Source: JBNLBT01 sp050303435
Lineage (GTDB): Bacteria; Pseudomonadota; Gammaproteobacteria; Xanthomonadales; Marinicellaceae
Reading direction: 5' to 3'
Assembly (NCBI GenBank): GCA_050303435.1
Contig: JBNLBT010000015.1
Span: 1 to 50,852 of the forward strand
DNA: 50,852 nt
The position numbers and the translations under genes were made by a program. The notes under the pieces were generated by a model. The model was not told where the DNA came from. It did no database searches and saw only the letters and a list, made by a program, of their open reading frames with translations. Of the stretch, positions 23,999-33,103 are shown piece after piece (positions within the stretch are counted from its first letter, which is position 1; each line of letters opens with the position of its first letter).

Positions 23999-26900
23999 AT
24001 GTTCAAATCCCCCGTTTTTCGTTGGCTGTCTTTGTCTGTGTTCATTGTTGGCAGCGCCCAGTCCCAGGTGCCCAGTGTGCCGGTGGCTTTTCCCAGCAAC
24101 CACGCCTGCACCCCAGGGCAGTTGCTGTTTCGCCAGGTGGGCCTCGGCCGAGTGACCAACATCATGTACCACAACGGCCACATCTACAGCAACAACGTCG
24201 CCGCCGACAACCCACGGCATTACATCTTCACCAACCCGGCCGACCCGTCCAGCCTGCAGATTCAGTCCACGCCCAACCTGCGTTCCATGGCAGACCAGGG
24301 CAACCACGGCAACACCAAGGTCGGCGACTGGCTCGCCGGTTATTGGAGCATGGGCTACCAGCGCGCCGGCGTGGGCGTCAACAACGTGGTGTTCAATCCG
24401 CCCGAATGGATCAGTTTTTCCCAACAACCGCCGGCCCCGGACAGCGGACAGCACCGCAACTATTACCCTTGGTCGGTGCCGTTCAACTGGCTGCAATACG
24501 GCCCCACACCGGGCAGCGGCCGCATCTATCGCGGCACAGAACTGTTGACCGAATGGGAGCCGCTGGCCGATCACGGCATTGCCGGCAACTCAATACTCTT
24601 GGGCAACGTGTTGTTCCTGACCTCCGATGCGTCCATGCTGGGCGTGGCGGCGTACGACATCGGGCCGTTGTTTGATGACCCGCCCGGCGAAATTGAACTG
24701 ATCGACCGCCTGCCCGGCGTGGTGGGCGCCTATATTGGCGCCATCTGGGAAGATTATCTGGTGCTGGCCGGCGGCAGCGACCGCGACATTTTTCAGGTGG
24801 TTGACATCAGCGACCTGACCAACATGCAACTGATCAAAACCTTCGATCTGTCCGGCACCGCGGCGATGAACGCAGGCACCTCGGTGCCGTATGTGCAGAC
24901 CCAGGATCAGTTCGTCTTCACCCGCCGCCACAAAATCGACATGGAGCTGCTGGAAGTGGTGCTGGAATTCGATGAAGTCGGCGACAACCGCCCGCCCGGC
25001 AGCGTGGCCGGTGCGCTCGATGTCAGCCAGTACACTTTGCCGTTGGGCAATCTGATGATTTCCGGTGGCTATTCCGCCGCCGGTCGCGACGGCGTGGGCG
25101 TGTGGTGCCATCAGGCCGCGCCGGACACGCGCGCACCGTACGTGGGCTACCACATCCCGCGCGACGGGCAAAGCAACTACCCGCTGGGCGCGCCGGTTTC
25201 ACTGGTGATTGCCGAAGAGCTTGAATCCTTCACCGTGGTCAACGGCGTGAGTTTCATTGTGCGTCCGGTCGGCGGTGCGCCGGTGGACGGCATCACCTCG
25301 TTCTCTCACGACGGCGTGCTGACCTTTACGCCGGATGAGTATTTTGCCCCGGACACCACCTACGAGGTGATTGTGCCGGGCGGCGGCATCAAGGACGTGG
25401 CCGGCAACGGCATTGAAGGCTATTCATTCACTTTTGCCACCGGTTCGTCGGTGGGTGGCGGCAATTCCTCGCCACAGATCGCTCAGGTCAGCACCTCATT
25501 GAGTCCTTCACAGCCGGGACAGAACGTGCTCATCGCCACCACCGCAAATGACCCCGAAAGCGACCCGATGGAATACCGTTTTGTGTTCGGTGACGGCACA
25601 CCGGCCACCGCCTGGTCGGTCAACGGTTCAGTGAATCACGCGTTTTCTGAAGCCGGTCACTACAATGTCAAGGCGCAGGTGCGCGACATCAAACCGGACG
25701 GCACCTCGTCGGTGGTCACTGAAACTTACACCCAGAGCGTGGTGATCAGTCCGACCGGACCGCGGCCGGTGAGTTCATCGATGCTGGCGCTGGACGCCGC
25801 TGCGCGGGTGGTGTGGACGGTCAACCCGGACAACAACAGCGTGGCGCGCATCCATGCAGACACGCGCGCGCTGATCGAAACCATCGGACTGGGGCCGGTC
25901 GCCGGGGTCGCGGATGTGCATCCGCAGTCGGTGGCCGTGGACGCCGCCGGTCGCGCCTGGATTGCCGCGCGCGACAGCGACCAGTTGATCGTTTTGGATG
26001 CCCAGGGCGACGCCGTGGACGTGATTGACACCGGCCACGGCAGCGCGCCGCAGGCGGTGTTGATCAGCGCCGACGGCACCAGCGCCTATGTCTCGTTGCG
26101 CGGTCGCGGCAGCAGCGACGCGGGCAACGGTCAGGTGGTGCGCTACAGCACCGCCGGATTGAATGAGACCGGTCGCGTGGAAGTGGGGCCCGCGCCGCGC
26201 GCCATGGCTTTGAGTGGCGACGGCGCGCAACTGTTTGTTGCCGCCTTTGTGTCGGCGCGCAACCACGGTCTGGTGTGGGAAATCAGCACCGCCGGCATGT
26301 CCATTGATCACGAAATCGTGCTGCACCGCGATCGCGGCACCTCCGGCCTGGACGCCGGTGGCAGCGACGGACCCGGTGTGCCGAACTACATCGCCGACCT
26401 GGTCATCAGTCCGGACCACCAATGGCTGTGGTACACCGCCATCAAGGCCGACACCAACCGCGGTGTATTTTTTGATCAGGGCACCGGTTTGAACCTGCCC
26501 TCGGCGCACGACAGCACATTGCGCGGCATGCTGGGTCGAATCGATTTGGGCCTCAATCCGCCGCAGGAGCCGGAATTCGTGGGTTTCACCAGTGACGTGT
26601 CGCGCGTGGATGTGGACAACGCCGATTCACCGTCGTCGCTGGCTTTCAGTCCCAACGGCGACTACGTGTTCGTGGCCTTGCAGGGCAACGACACCCTGGC
26701 GGTGTTCGACGATTTCGCCATCCGCGCCATGGGCGGGGTGTCTTCGCTGTGGCGCAGCGGCACCGGATTTGCCCCGCAGGGCCTGTTGATGGATCCGTCC
26801 AACAACAACCTGTGGGTTAAAAACCTGATGAGTCGCGACGTGTCGGTGTACGACATGAACGCCTTCATCGCCACCGGCGATGCGCAATTCAGCACCGCGA

Positions 26901-28186
26901 CGGTGGCCTCAAGCTCCAGTGAGCTGCTCGCAGCCGACGTGCTCTCCGGCAAGCGCGCGTTTTATTTTGCCGGCAACCACCCGGTGGGCGACAACGAGAT
27001 GAGTTTCGAGGGCTACATCGCCTGCGCGTCCTGTCACATCGATGGCGCGCACGACGGCCGCACCTGGGATTTCACCCAGCGCGGGGAAGGCTTGCGCAAC
27101 ACCACGGACTTGCGCGGCCGCCGCGGCACCGGTCACGGCAACGTCCACTGGAGCGCCAATTTTGATGAGATCCAAGATTTTGTCCTCGACATCGTCAATC
27201 ACTTCGGTGGCAACGGTTTTCTCAACCCGGGCGAAACGCCGAACGCCTCGCTGGGCGCGCCCAACGGCGGCCTGCATGCGGAACTGGATGATCTGAGCGC
27301 CTACGTGACCTCACTGAATGCAGCCACTCTGCCGGCCAGCCCCTACCGCAATTTTGATGGCAGCAAGAGTGCCGCGGCCCTTGCCGGTGCGGCCGTCTTC
27401 ACTGCCAATGGCTGTGCCGGCTGCCATGTGCCGGGCAACGATTTCAACGATTCCGAGTTGGGCAGCAATCCGCAATTGCACAACGTTGGCACCCTGCGCG
27501 ACAGTTCCGGCCAGCGACTGGGCGGGCCGTTGAACGGCGTCGACACGCCGACGCTGCTGGGCCTGTGGGACAGCGCGCCGTACTTGCACAACGGCGTGGC
27601 GGAAACGCTGGCCGATGTGTTCAGCGCGGTGGGCGGTGCCAATCATCAGGCCGAATCGGGCGCGCTGTTGGGCGGCGCCGAAATCCCGGATTACATTGAA
27701 ATCAATTACGACAGCAGCGCCTATGGGCGTTTTGTGCGCATGCCGGGCACCGGCGATGGGTTCACGCTCACCGGCGTGGACGGCGGTTCCGGCGGCCTGG
27801 CCGACATCGAAGTGCGCGCGCAGACCAGCAACACCTCGCAAGCGATTGAGTTGACCATTGAAGTCAACGGCACACCGCACAGCCTGATGTTCAGCGTCAA
27901 CGAAAGCCGGCTGGACTGGCACACGGCGCGCTTGCACGACGTGGCACTGAACGCCGGCACCGGCAACACCGTGTCGGTGCTGCGCGCCGGCAGCAACGGC
28001 ACCATCACGGTGGATCAGCTGGTGATTGGCAACGCCGATGTGCGGGCCCTGGCCGCTGCGCACCGGGTGGCGCTGGGTTTGAGCGGCGTTGAATTCGACA
28101 ATCTGTTGGCGTTTCTGCTGCAGTTGGATGGCTCGGACAGCGCCTTTGGCGGAGACGATGTGATCTTTGCCAACGGCTTCGATTGA
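23999..28186 (+). CDS. large secreted beta-propeller / PKD / di-CxxCH cytochrome c protein with IFANGFD tail
   Basis: 1395 residues from the ATG at 23999 (GAGGAG ribosome site eight bases upstream), rather than an in-frame ATG 11 codons earlier. After a signal peptide (to about residue 23) come: LVIVD-like propeller repeats (about 30-370), an Ig-like domain (380-485, PDTTYEVIVPGGGIKDVAGN), a PKD-like domain (490-580), a YVTN-type propeller (590-980), and a peroxidase-like cytochrome c region with heme motifs CASCH (1009-1013) and CAGCH (1139-1143). A carbohydrate-binding-module-like beta domain (about 1229-1346) appears inserted before the last cytochrome helix (LSGVEFDNLLAFLLQLDGSD). The protein ends DDVIFANGFD. 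I infer an exported, probably surface-attached, heme redox protein; substrate unknown. Confidence 0.85.
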   Translation: MFKSPVFRWLSLSVFIVGSAQSQVPSVPVAFPSNHACTPGQLLFRQVGLGRVTNIMYHNGHIYSNNVAADNPRHYIFTNPADPSSLQIQSTPNLRSMADQGNHGNTKVGDWLAGYWSMGYQRAGVGVNNVVFNPPEWISFSQQPPAPDSGQHRNYYPWSVPFNWLQYGPTPGSGRIYRGTELLTEWEPLADHGIAGNSILLGNVLFLTSDASMLGVAAYDIGPLFDDPPGEIELIDRLPGVVGAYIGAIWEDYLVLAGGSDRDIFQVVDISDLTNMQLIKTFDLSGTAAMNAGTSVPYVQTQDQFVFTRRHKIDMELLEVVLEFDEVGDNRPPGSVAGALDVSQYTLPLGNLMISGGYSAAGRDGVGVWCHQAAPDTRAPYVGYHIPRDGQSNYPLGAPVSLVIAEELESFTVVNGVSFIVRPVGGAPVDGITSFSHDGVLTFTPDEYFAPDTTYEVIVPGGGIKDVAGNGIEGYSFTFATGSSVGGGNSSPQIAQVSTSLSPSQPGQNVLIATTANDPESDPMEYRFVFGDGTPATAWSVNGSVNHAFSEAGHYNVKAQVRDIKPDGTSSVVTETYTQSVVISPTGPRPVSSSMLALDAAARVVWTVNPDNNSVARIHADTRALIETIGLGPVAGVADVHPQSVAVDAAGRAWIAARDSDQLIVLDAQGDAVDVIDTGHGSAPQAVLISADGTSAYVSLRGRGSSDAGNGQVVRYSTAGLNETGRVEVGPAPRAMALSGDGAQLFVAAFVSARNHGLVWEISTAGMSIDHEIVLHRDRGTSGLDAGGSDGPGVPNYIADLVISPDHQWLWYTAIKADTNRGVFFDQGTGLNLPSAHDSTLRGMLGRIDLGLNPPQEPEFVGFTSDVSRVDVDNADSPSSLAFSPNGDYVFVALQGNDTLAVFDDFAIRAMGGVSSLWRSGTGFAPQGLLMDPSNNNLWVKNLMSRDVSVYDMNAFIATGDAQFSTATVASSSSELLAADVLSGKRAFYFAGNHPVGDNEMSFEGYIACASCHIDGAHDGRTWDFTQRGEGLRNTTDLRGRRGTGHGNVHWSANFDEIQDFVLDIVNHFGGNGFLNPGETPNASLGAPNGGLHAELDDLSAYVTSLNAATLPASPYRNFDGSKSAAALAGAAVFTANGCAGCHVPGNDFNDSELGSNPQLHNVGTLRDSSGQRLGGPLNGVDTPTLLGLWDSAPYLHNGVAETLADVFSAVGGANHQAESGALLGGAEIPDYIEINYDSSAYGRFVRMPGTGDGFTLTGVDGGSGGLADIEVRAQTSNTSQAIELTIEVNGTPHSLMFSVNESRLDWHTARLHDVALNAGTGNTVSVLRAGSNGTITVDQLVIGNADVRALAAAHRVALGLSGVEFDNLLAFLLQLDGSDSAFGGDDVIFANGFD

Positions 28187-28194
28187 AAACGGCG

Positions 28195-28253
28195 TTGCGC
28201 GGCGGGGCGCGAGTGCACACCGGCGCCGCGCAATGTGATATAACTGTTTTTTT
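28195..28253 (+). terminator. long inverted repeat with trailing T-run after the large cytochrome gene
   Basis: A perfect 10-bp stem TTGCGCGGCG (28195-28204) / CGCCGCGCAA (28224-28233) begins eight bases after the stop codon. Seven Ts occur at 28247-28253, 13 bases beyond the stem, further than usual for an intrinsic terminator. A TATAAC -10-like element between them may serve the next gene. Confidence 0.5.
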
Positions 28254-28282
28254 CTGCTGCGAGGGTGCCGGGTGGGCGGTGC

Positions 28283-29854
28283 ATGAATTCGACGCGTGAT
28301 GACAAACTGAACTGGTCTGAAAAAATGACCGCCATGGTGCGCTCGGTGCACGGCTGTTTCCGCAGCATCGGGCAGCCTCTGGAACCGATGGCGCAGATTC
28401 TGCCGCAATCGCATGGGGTCAAACTGGCGCGCCACGGCGTCGCCGTGGGTGACCTGCGCGGCAAAGACGCCGCCTCAGCGCATCTGGGACACGCCCTCGG
28501 CATGCACTTGCGCCATGTGCTGGAGGATTTGCCGGCGCTGGGCATTGATTTTGCGTTGTATCAACCGGACGCATCGCCGTACAAATGCCGCTGCGATTAC
28601 TGGGACCGTGAGCATGGGGTGCACGCGCGGCTGGATGCATTGCCGCGGGTGTTGCGCCACGCCCGGCTCAACGATTTACCCAGCGCCGTCATCGGCGCCA
28701 TCCGCAGCGAAGGCGAGGTGCTGTGGGTTAAAGTGCGCTGGCTGCGCGTCAAGGACCAGAAAGTGCTGGCCGAGGAAACCTTTTCTGCGCAAGGCCCACA
28801 ACGGCATCAACGCGTGCTGATCAACCTGCTGGTGTGGACCCTGAAAGGCCTGGGTTGTGGCCTCAGTGAAGAACAGCAACAGGCGCTGCAGCACCGCCTG
28901 CCGGACGCGGAGATCATCGGGCTGGCGCGGCTGCTGAAAAAATTTCACGGACGCAACTGGGACGCGCTGAACGTCGAAGCGGGCGAATTTCTCAAAGCGC
29001 GTTCACCGGCGCTGGCGTTGGCGCTGCTGATGGGCGAGCGGGCGACTGAATTGACGCCGAAACAGGCCTATCGACGCCACGACGTGTTGCGCAAGCGCCA
29101 CGGCAACCACGCGACCCTCATGGCCGCGCTGGTGAACCGGCACTGGCGCGAAGAGGACCCGGACATCGATCGGGCCGTGGCGGTGCGCATGCTCAAGGCG
29201 CTGGATGCACGCAACGGCAACGCCATTTTGATGGCGCAGACTGCGCAATCCCTGTCAAAGGATGATCAGCACGCGCGCGCGGTGGCGCTGGCGCTGGCGA
29301 TTCTGCGCTTGCACCCGCGCAGTTATGAGGCGTGGTGGAATCTGGCCTACCTGCTGCGCCGCGCGGCGTGGCATTGGCGCGGCGAGGATTTGTGGGAAAA
29401 CGTCGATGAAACGCCACAAAACGCCTTTGCCGAGTTGCTGGACCTGGCCTGTGAAGCCATTGAAGTGGCCCTGAGGATTCACCCCGCATGCCCGCCGATG
29501 CTGGCAGAACGCCAGCGCCACGAGGCCTGCTGCAGTTCGGCGCTGATCGACTGTTTGCATCGCGCAGTGGCGATTGATCCAACGCACCAGGAATGTTACG
29601 AAGTGGCCGTGCATTTCAGTCAACCACGCTGGGGCGGTGATCTGGACACGCAGCGACACGTGCTGGCCCTGGCAATGCACCACAACCCCGATGACGACTG
29701 GCCGATCGCACTGTGGCTGGAATACCTGGAAGACAACGACATGGATTACGCCCTGTTAACGCGTTTAAAACTCAAGTTACAGCGCTGGTATTGGCCGGGC
29801 TGGCGCAAGCAACTGATCGCGCGCTATGCCGGGCTGGATCAGCACACCGCCTGA
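28283..29854 (+). CDS. hypothetical TPR-type helical repeat protein
   Basis: 523 residues from the ATG at 28283 (MNSTRDDKLNWSEKM); a codon six positions earlier is possible. The N-terminal third (residues 40-200) includes GEVLWVKVRWLRVKDQKVLAEETF, which weakly resembles the TolB-like domain found before TPR arrays in CadC- and adenylate-cyclase-like proteins. From about residue 200 the chain is helical with TPR-like spacing (ALALLMGERATELTPKQAY, AVALALAILRLHPRSYEAWWNLAYLLRRAA, LIDCLHRAVAIDPTHQECYEVAV). There is no signal peptide or membrane segment, so it is probably a cytoplasmic scaffold. I do not recognise a named family. The start lies 96 bases after the large secreted protein and could be co-transcribed with it if the hairpin between them reads through. 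Confidence 0.65.
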   Translation: MNSTRDDKLNWSEKMTAMVRSVHGCFRSIGQPLEPMAQILPQSHGVKLARHGVAVGDLRGKDAASAHLGHALGMHLRHVLEDLPALGIDFALYQPDASPYKCRCDYWDREHGVHARLDALPRVLRHARLNDLPSAVIGAIRSEGEVLWVKVRWLRVKDQKVLAEETFSAQGPQRHQRVLINLLVWTLKGLGCGLSEEQQQALQHRLPDAEIIGLARLLKKFHGRNWDALNVEAGEFLKARSPALALALLMGERATELTPKQAYRRHDVLRKRHGNHATLMAALVNRHWREEDPDIDRAVAVRMLKALDARNGNAILMAQTAQSLSKDDQHARAVALALAILRLHPRSYEAWWNLAYLLRRAAWHWRGEDLWENVDETPQNAFAELLDLACEAIEVALRIHPACPPMLAERQRHEACCSSALIDCLHRAVAIDPTHQECYEVAVHFSQPRWGGDLDTQRHVLALAMHHNPDDDWPIALWLEYLEDNDMDYALLTRLKLKLQRWYWPGWRKQLIARYAGLDQHTA

Positions 29855-29880
29855 GACCGGGTCATGGCCCTCAGCAGCAC

Positions 29881-29937
29881 ACCCTGAGTCGCTGGCGCCG
29901 GGCAACGCACCGCCTGCCCGGCGCGTGTGCTCAGGGT
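29881..29937. terminator. nested inverted repeats between convergent genes
   Basis: An outer stem ACCCTGAG (29881-29888) / CTCAGGGT (29930-29937) encloses an inner perfect 10-bp stem GCGCCGGGCA (29895-29904) / TGCCCGGCGC (29915-29924). It lies exactly in the gap between the convergent TPR and M20 peptidase genes. No U-tract follows on either strand, so it may act as a bidirectional RNA-stabilising or termination-assisting structure. Confidence 0.5.
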
Positions 29938-31460
29938 CAATCGCCTGCGGCGTCTGCGGGCCAGGGTTCGCTCATCACACCGATCAGACTTTGCACACCT
30001 TCCACGTAGTTGCCCATGCGCAGGTTTTCATTGGCGGCGTGTTGATTGTTGTCCGGATTGACCGTTGGCACCACGATGGCGGGCACGTTCAACGCCTGCA
30101 CAAACGGGGCGATGGGGATGGACCCGCCCATGGTGCGTAAACGCACCGGCGGCTGGCCCAGGGCGTTGTGCAGGGCGCGCGTGAGCCAGTGTCCCGCGGC
30201 GGTGTCCATGTCGGTTCGGAAGGCCTTGTAGGCGTCTGAAGCCTGCCACAGGATCAGGCGATCGTGGGCGCGCCGCGTGTGCGCATCGGGTGCCTGTTCA
30301 ACCACATGGTATCCGGCCGCCTCAATGTGTGCACGCAGGCGCTGCAGCAACACTCCGGCGTCGGTTTCCGGCACCAGGCGGATGTCGATCTCGGCGCGCG
30401 CGCTGTCCGGGATGATGGTGCGCGCTGCGTCGCCCACCCAGCCGGCCGACAGGCCGCGCACATTCAGACTCGGGTATTGCAAGGCCAGCTGATAACTGTC
30501 GACCCAGGCCTCGCTGCGTTTCACGCCGGCCGCGTGCAGCATGGCCGGTGCATCGTCCGGCACTTCGGCCAGGGCCGTGCGCACCGCGTCATCGATGCGC
30601 ACCTCGCGATAAAAATCGGCCACGGTGACGCGCCCGTCGTCGTCTTTCATGCCGCCCAGCAGGCGCGCCAGCCGCTGCGCCGGGTTGGGCAGAAAATTGC
30701 CGTAATGGCCGCTGTGCTGAGGTTTCAGTGGACCATACACGGTGAGGCTTACGGTGACGATGCCGCGCGCACCGAAGGTCAGTGTGGGCCGGTTGGACGG
30801 GTGCCTGGGGCCGTCAAAGATCACCAGCACGTCGCTGGCCAGTGCCGCGCGGTGTTGTTGCACCGCCTGAGGCAGGCCCGGTGAACCGATTTCCTCGGCA
30901 AAATCCAGGATCACCTTGAGGTTGTGCTGTGGCGCGCTGTGCATGGCCTTGAGCGCGTCCAGCGCGGTGAGAAACATCATCACCGGGCCTTTGGCGTCCG
31001 CCGCGGAACGGGCAAACAAGCGGTCTTCGGCATTGAAATCGTGTGCGCTGGTCGGCAGCGGTTGCCACTGGCCGGTCGCGTCGCGCGCTTTCAGCACCGC
31101 GGCGTACGGATCGGCCTGCTGCCAGAGCGACGCATCCACGGGTTGACCGTCCATGTGAAAATACAGCAGCAGGGTGCGTTCGGCCCCCGGTTGGCTGCGT
31201 TCGGCCAGCAGCAGCGCCTGTTGTTCGCCGGACAAACGGCGGACATCAAATCCGCGCGCCGTGAACGCCTGTTCGGCCCATTGCACGTTCAGTTCGATGT
31301 CTTCGCGGTGGTGCGCGTCGTTGGGCAGCGCCAGCACATGCAGCAGCTCGGGCATGGACTTTTGCGCCATGTCCAGCGCAATGTCAGCGTGTGGCGCGGC
31401 TGCGCAGGGCGCTGGCATCGAAGCCAGCGAGGCGATGATCAGGGCAAGGATTCGTTGCAT
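29937..31460 (-). CDS. secreted M20 family metallopeptidase/dipeptidase
   Basis: 507 residues with a signal peptide (residues 1-21, ending CAAA). The dinuclear-metal site of family M20 is complete: His102 and Asp104 in FHMDGQP, the bridging Asp155 in RSAADAKGP, the catalytic/ligand pair Glu189-Glu190 in FAEEIGSPG, Asp216 in IFDGPRH, and the C-terminal histidine in NQHAANENL. A dimerisation lid domain spans about residues 235-395. It probably hydrolyses dipeptides or short peptides in the periplasm, comparable with carnosinase-type members, but specificity is not visible. A TATAAT -10 on the minus strand (plus 31487-31492) lies 27 bases before the ATG. Confidence 0.9.
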   Translation of the reverse strand: MQRILALIIASLASMPAPCAAAPHADIALDMAQKSMPELLHVLALPNDAHHREDIELNVQWAEQAFTARGFDVRRLSGEQQALLLAERSQPGAERTLLLYFHMDGQPVDASLWQQADPYAAVLKARDATGQWQPLPTSAHDFNAEDRLFARSAADAKGPVMMFLTALDALKAMHSAPQHNLKVILDFAEEIGSPGLPQAVQQHRAALASDVLVIFDGPRHPSNRPTLTFGARGIVTVSLTVYGPLKPQHSGHYGNFLPNPAQRLARLLGGMKDDDGRVTVADFYREVRIDDAVRTALAEVPDDAPAMLHAAGVKRSEAWVDSYQLALQYPSLNVRGLSAGWVGDAARTIIPDSARAEIDIRLVPETDAGVLLQRLRAHIEAAGYHVVEQAPDAHTRRAHDRLILWQASDAYKAFRTDMDTAAGHWLTRALHNALGQPPVRLRTMGGSIPIAPFVQALNVPAIVVPTVNPDNNQHAANENLRMGNYVEGVQSLIGVMSEPWPADAAGD

Positions 31461-31486
31461 GGCGGTTCCAGTGAATGAACACAGCG

Positions 31487-31492
31487 ATTATA
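31487..31492 (-). promoter_or_regulatory. -10 element of the M20 peptidase gene
   Basis: Reverse complement reads TATAAT, 27 bases upstream of the ATG. No matching -35 box was found. Confidence 0.4.
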
Positions 31493-31535
31493 CCTGTTCC
31501 GGCCGGCCTGGCCAGCGGGCCAATGAACGGGCAAC

Positions 31536-31564
31536 TTGGGTTTGCCTGGCAGTGGAATTATAAT
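31536..31564 (+). promoter_or_regulatory. sigma-70 promoter of the DUF6165 gene
   Basis: TTGGGT (31536-31541), a 17-base spacer and a perfect TATAAT (31559-31564) lie about 33 bases before the start codon. Confidence 0.6.
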
Positions 31565-31596
31565 GGTGGCCTTTAAGAACCTTGGGAGTGCTTTCT

Positions 31597-31989
31597 GTGG
31601 CATTGATACACGCGCCGGTGTCGATCGGCGAACTGCTGGATAAAATCACCATTCTGGAAATCAAGTCCGAGCGCATCGAGGACGCGACGAAACGCGGCAA
31701 TGTGCGCAATGAACTGTCACAACTCAACGAGCTGTGGCGGCAGGCCGGCATCGACGCGGACGGGCTGGATGACTTGAAAGCGCAACTGAAGCAGGTGAAT
31801 GAACGCCTGTGGGACATCGAGGACGACATTCGCATCAAGGAAATGCACAAGGCGTTTGACGAGGAGTTCATTGCCCTGGCGCGCCGGGTGTATCATGAAA
31901 ACGATGAACGCGCCGCAGTGAAAAAACAGATCAACGCCTTGACCGGATCCGAACTGGTGGAGGAAAAATCCTACCAGGATTACCGCTGA
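31597..31989 (+). CDS. DUF6165 family protein
   Basis: 130 residues if begun at the GTG at 31597, which has GGGAG eight bases upstream; a TTG five codons earlier is less likely. The pattern APVSIGELLDKITILEIKSERI, the LWDIEDDIRIKE block, FDEEFIALARRVYHENDERAAVKKQIN, and the ending GSELVEEKSYQDY agree with the DUF6165 family as I remember it. The chain is nearly all helix with many charged residues; there is no membrane segment. Its function is unknown. Members are often found beside glycosyltransferase genes, and here a GT9 glycosyltransferase is directly convergent, overlapping its end by ten bases. That suggests a link to lipopolysaccharide or other glycan assembly, which is inference from context. 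Confidence 0.8.
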   Translation: MALIHAPVSIGELLDKITILEIKSERIEDATKRGNVRNELSQLNELWRQAGIDADGLDDLKAQLKQVNERLWDIEDDIRIKEMHKAFDEEFIALARRVYHENDERAAVKKQINALTGSELVEEKSYQDYR

Positions 31990-33047
31990 GTCGGCGCATC
32001 GCGCCGTTGCAGCCACAGCGCAATCTTTTCTCTGACCATGTCCAGGGTGATCAAATCCATCGCCCCCGGTCGTTCGATTTTGGTGCCCCATTTCAACGCC
32101 TCCGGCGCCTGACCCAAAAAGCGTTGCGCCGCCGCGGGGTACTGGTTCACTGCCAGGTCAAGAAAATGGTACGGGCCGGAACGCAGCGGGTTGCTGGCCG
32201 CGTGCAAGGCAATCACCGGGGTTCCTGCGCAGGAAGCCATGTGAGCGGGTCCAGAATCCGGTGAAATCAGCAGGTCTGCGCCTGACAGCAGCGCGTGGAA
32301 CTGTTTCAATGTGTCTTGCCCGGTCAGATCGAGCAATTCAGTTTTCGCCAGCGCCTGAATGTCGGCGGCCATGCGGCGTTCAAAATCGGACGGCCCACCA
32401 CACAGCATCACGCGCGCACCGTGCAGTCTCGCCAGTTCATCGGCGATGGCGGCGTAGCGGTCACTGCGCCAGTTGCGCAATGGGTGACTGGAACAGGGCG
32501 AAATCACCACATTCAGCCGATCCGGGTGCAGATGGGCCTTGGCCCAGGCGCGGTCTTCCGCGCTCACGGGGATGTCCTGATTCAACACCGGCACATCGGC
32601 GCCGAGCTGGCGGGCGAATGCGATGAAGCTGTCCAGGACGTGTTGTTGCCTGGCGGCGGGAATGCGTTCGTTCACGAACAGGCCGTGAAAATCACGCGAA
32701 CGTGCTCGATCATAGCCGATCCTGCGTTTCGCGCGGATCGCGCGTGAGACCAGATTCGAGCGCAAAGACACCTGCATGTGCAACAGGGCGTCAAAGGGCT
32801 CCGGTCCCAGCGCCTGGCGCAGTTGACGCACGCCGGCGCGGCCCGCGGATTTGTCGTACACCGCAAAGTGAACGCCGGGCAGGCCTTGCAGCAGTTTGTG
32901 TTCCAGCCGGCCAATCACCCAGGTGATCTGCGCATCGGGTCGCGCCGCCTGCAGTGTTTTCACCGCCGCGATCGCGTGGGTCACATCGCCTATGGCCGAC
33001 AGCCGCAGGATACAGATGCGCGGAGGTATGGATGGGTGCAGGGTCAT
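31980..33047 (-). CDS. glycosyltransferase family 9 (heptosyltransferase-like)
   Basis: 355 residues of the GT-B fold family 9. The N-terminal half begins ICILRLSAIGDVTHAIAAVKTLQ, the family's characteristic LSSLGDVIH-type motif, and the C-terminal half has the nucleotide-sugar site: ISPCSSHPLRNW, VMLCGGPSDFERRMA, and the DLLISPDSGPAHMASCAGTPVIALH signature. It probably transfers a heptose or related sugar to the lipopolysaccharide core from ADP-heptose at the inner face of the membrane. Similarity is to the RfaF/OpsX group; which sugar it adds cannot be decided. Tail-to-tail overlap of ten bases with the DUF6165 gene. Confidence 0.9.
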   Translation of the reverse strand: MTLHPSIPPRICILRLSAIGDVTHAIAAVKTLQAARPDAQITWVIGRLEHKLLQGLPGVHFAVYDKSAGRAGVRQLRQALGPEPFDALLHMQVSLRSNLVSRAIRAKRRIGYDRARSRDFHGLFVNERIPAARQQHVLDSFIAFARQLGADVPVLNQDIPVSAEDRAWAKAHLHPDRLNVVISPCSSHPLRNWRSDRYAAIADELARLHGARVMLCGGPSDFERRMAADIQALAKTELLDLTGQDTLKQFHALLSGADLLISPDSGPAHMASCAGTPVIALHAASNPLRSGPYHFLDLAVNQYPAAAQRFLGQAPEALKWGTKIERPGAMDLITLDMVREKIALWLQRRDAPTQR

Positions 33048-33103
33048 GGCGCGATTTTAACCCAAGCCCATGGGCAGTGGAACCGGGCGATGCGGTGGTT
33101 TGT

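Noticed and set aside
27311..28435. 374-residue open frame antisense to the end of the large cytochrome protein
   Set aside because: No family features, and biased composition. The sense strand carries heme motifs, the IFANGFD tail and a proper stop followed by a hairpin.
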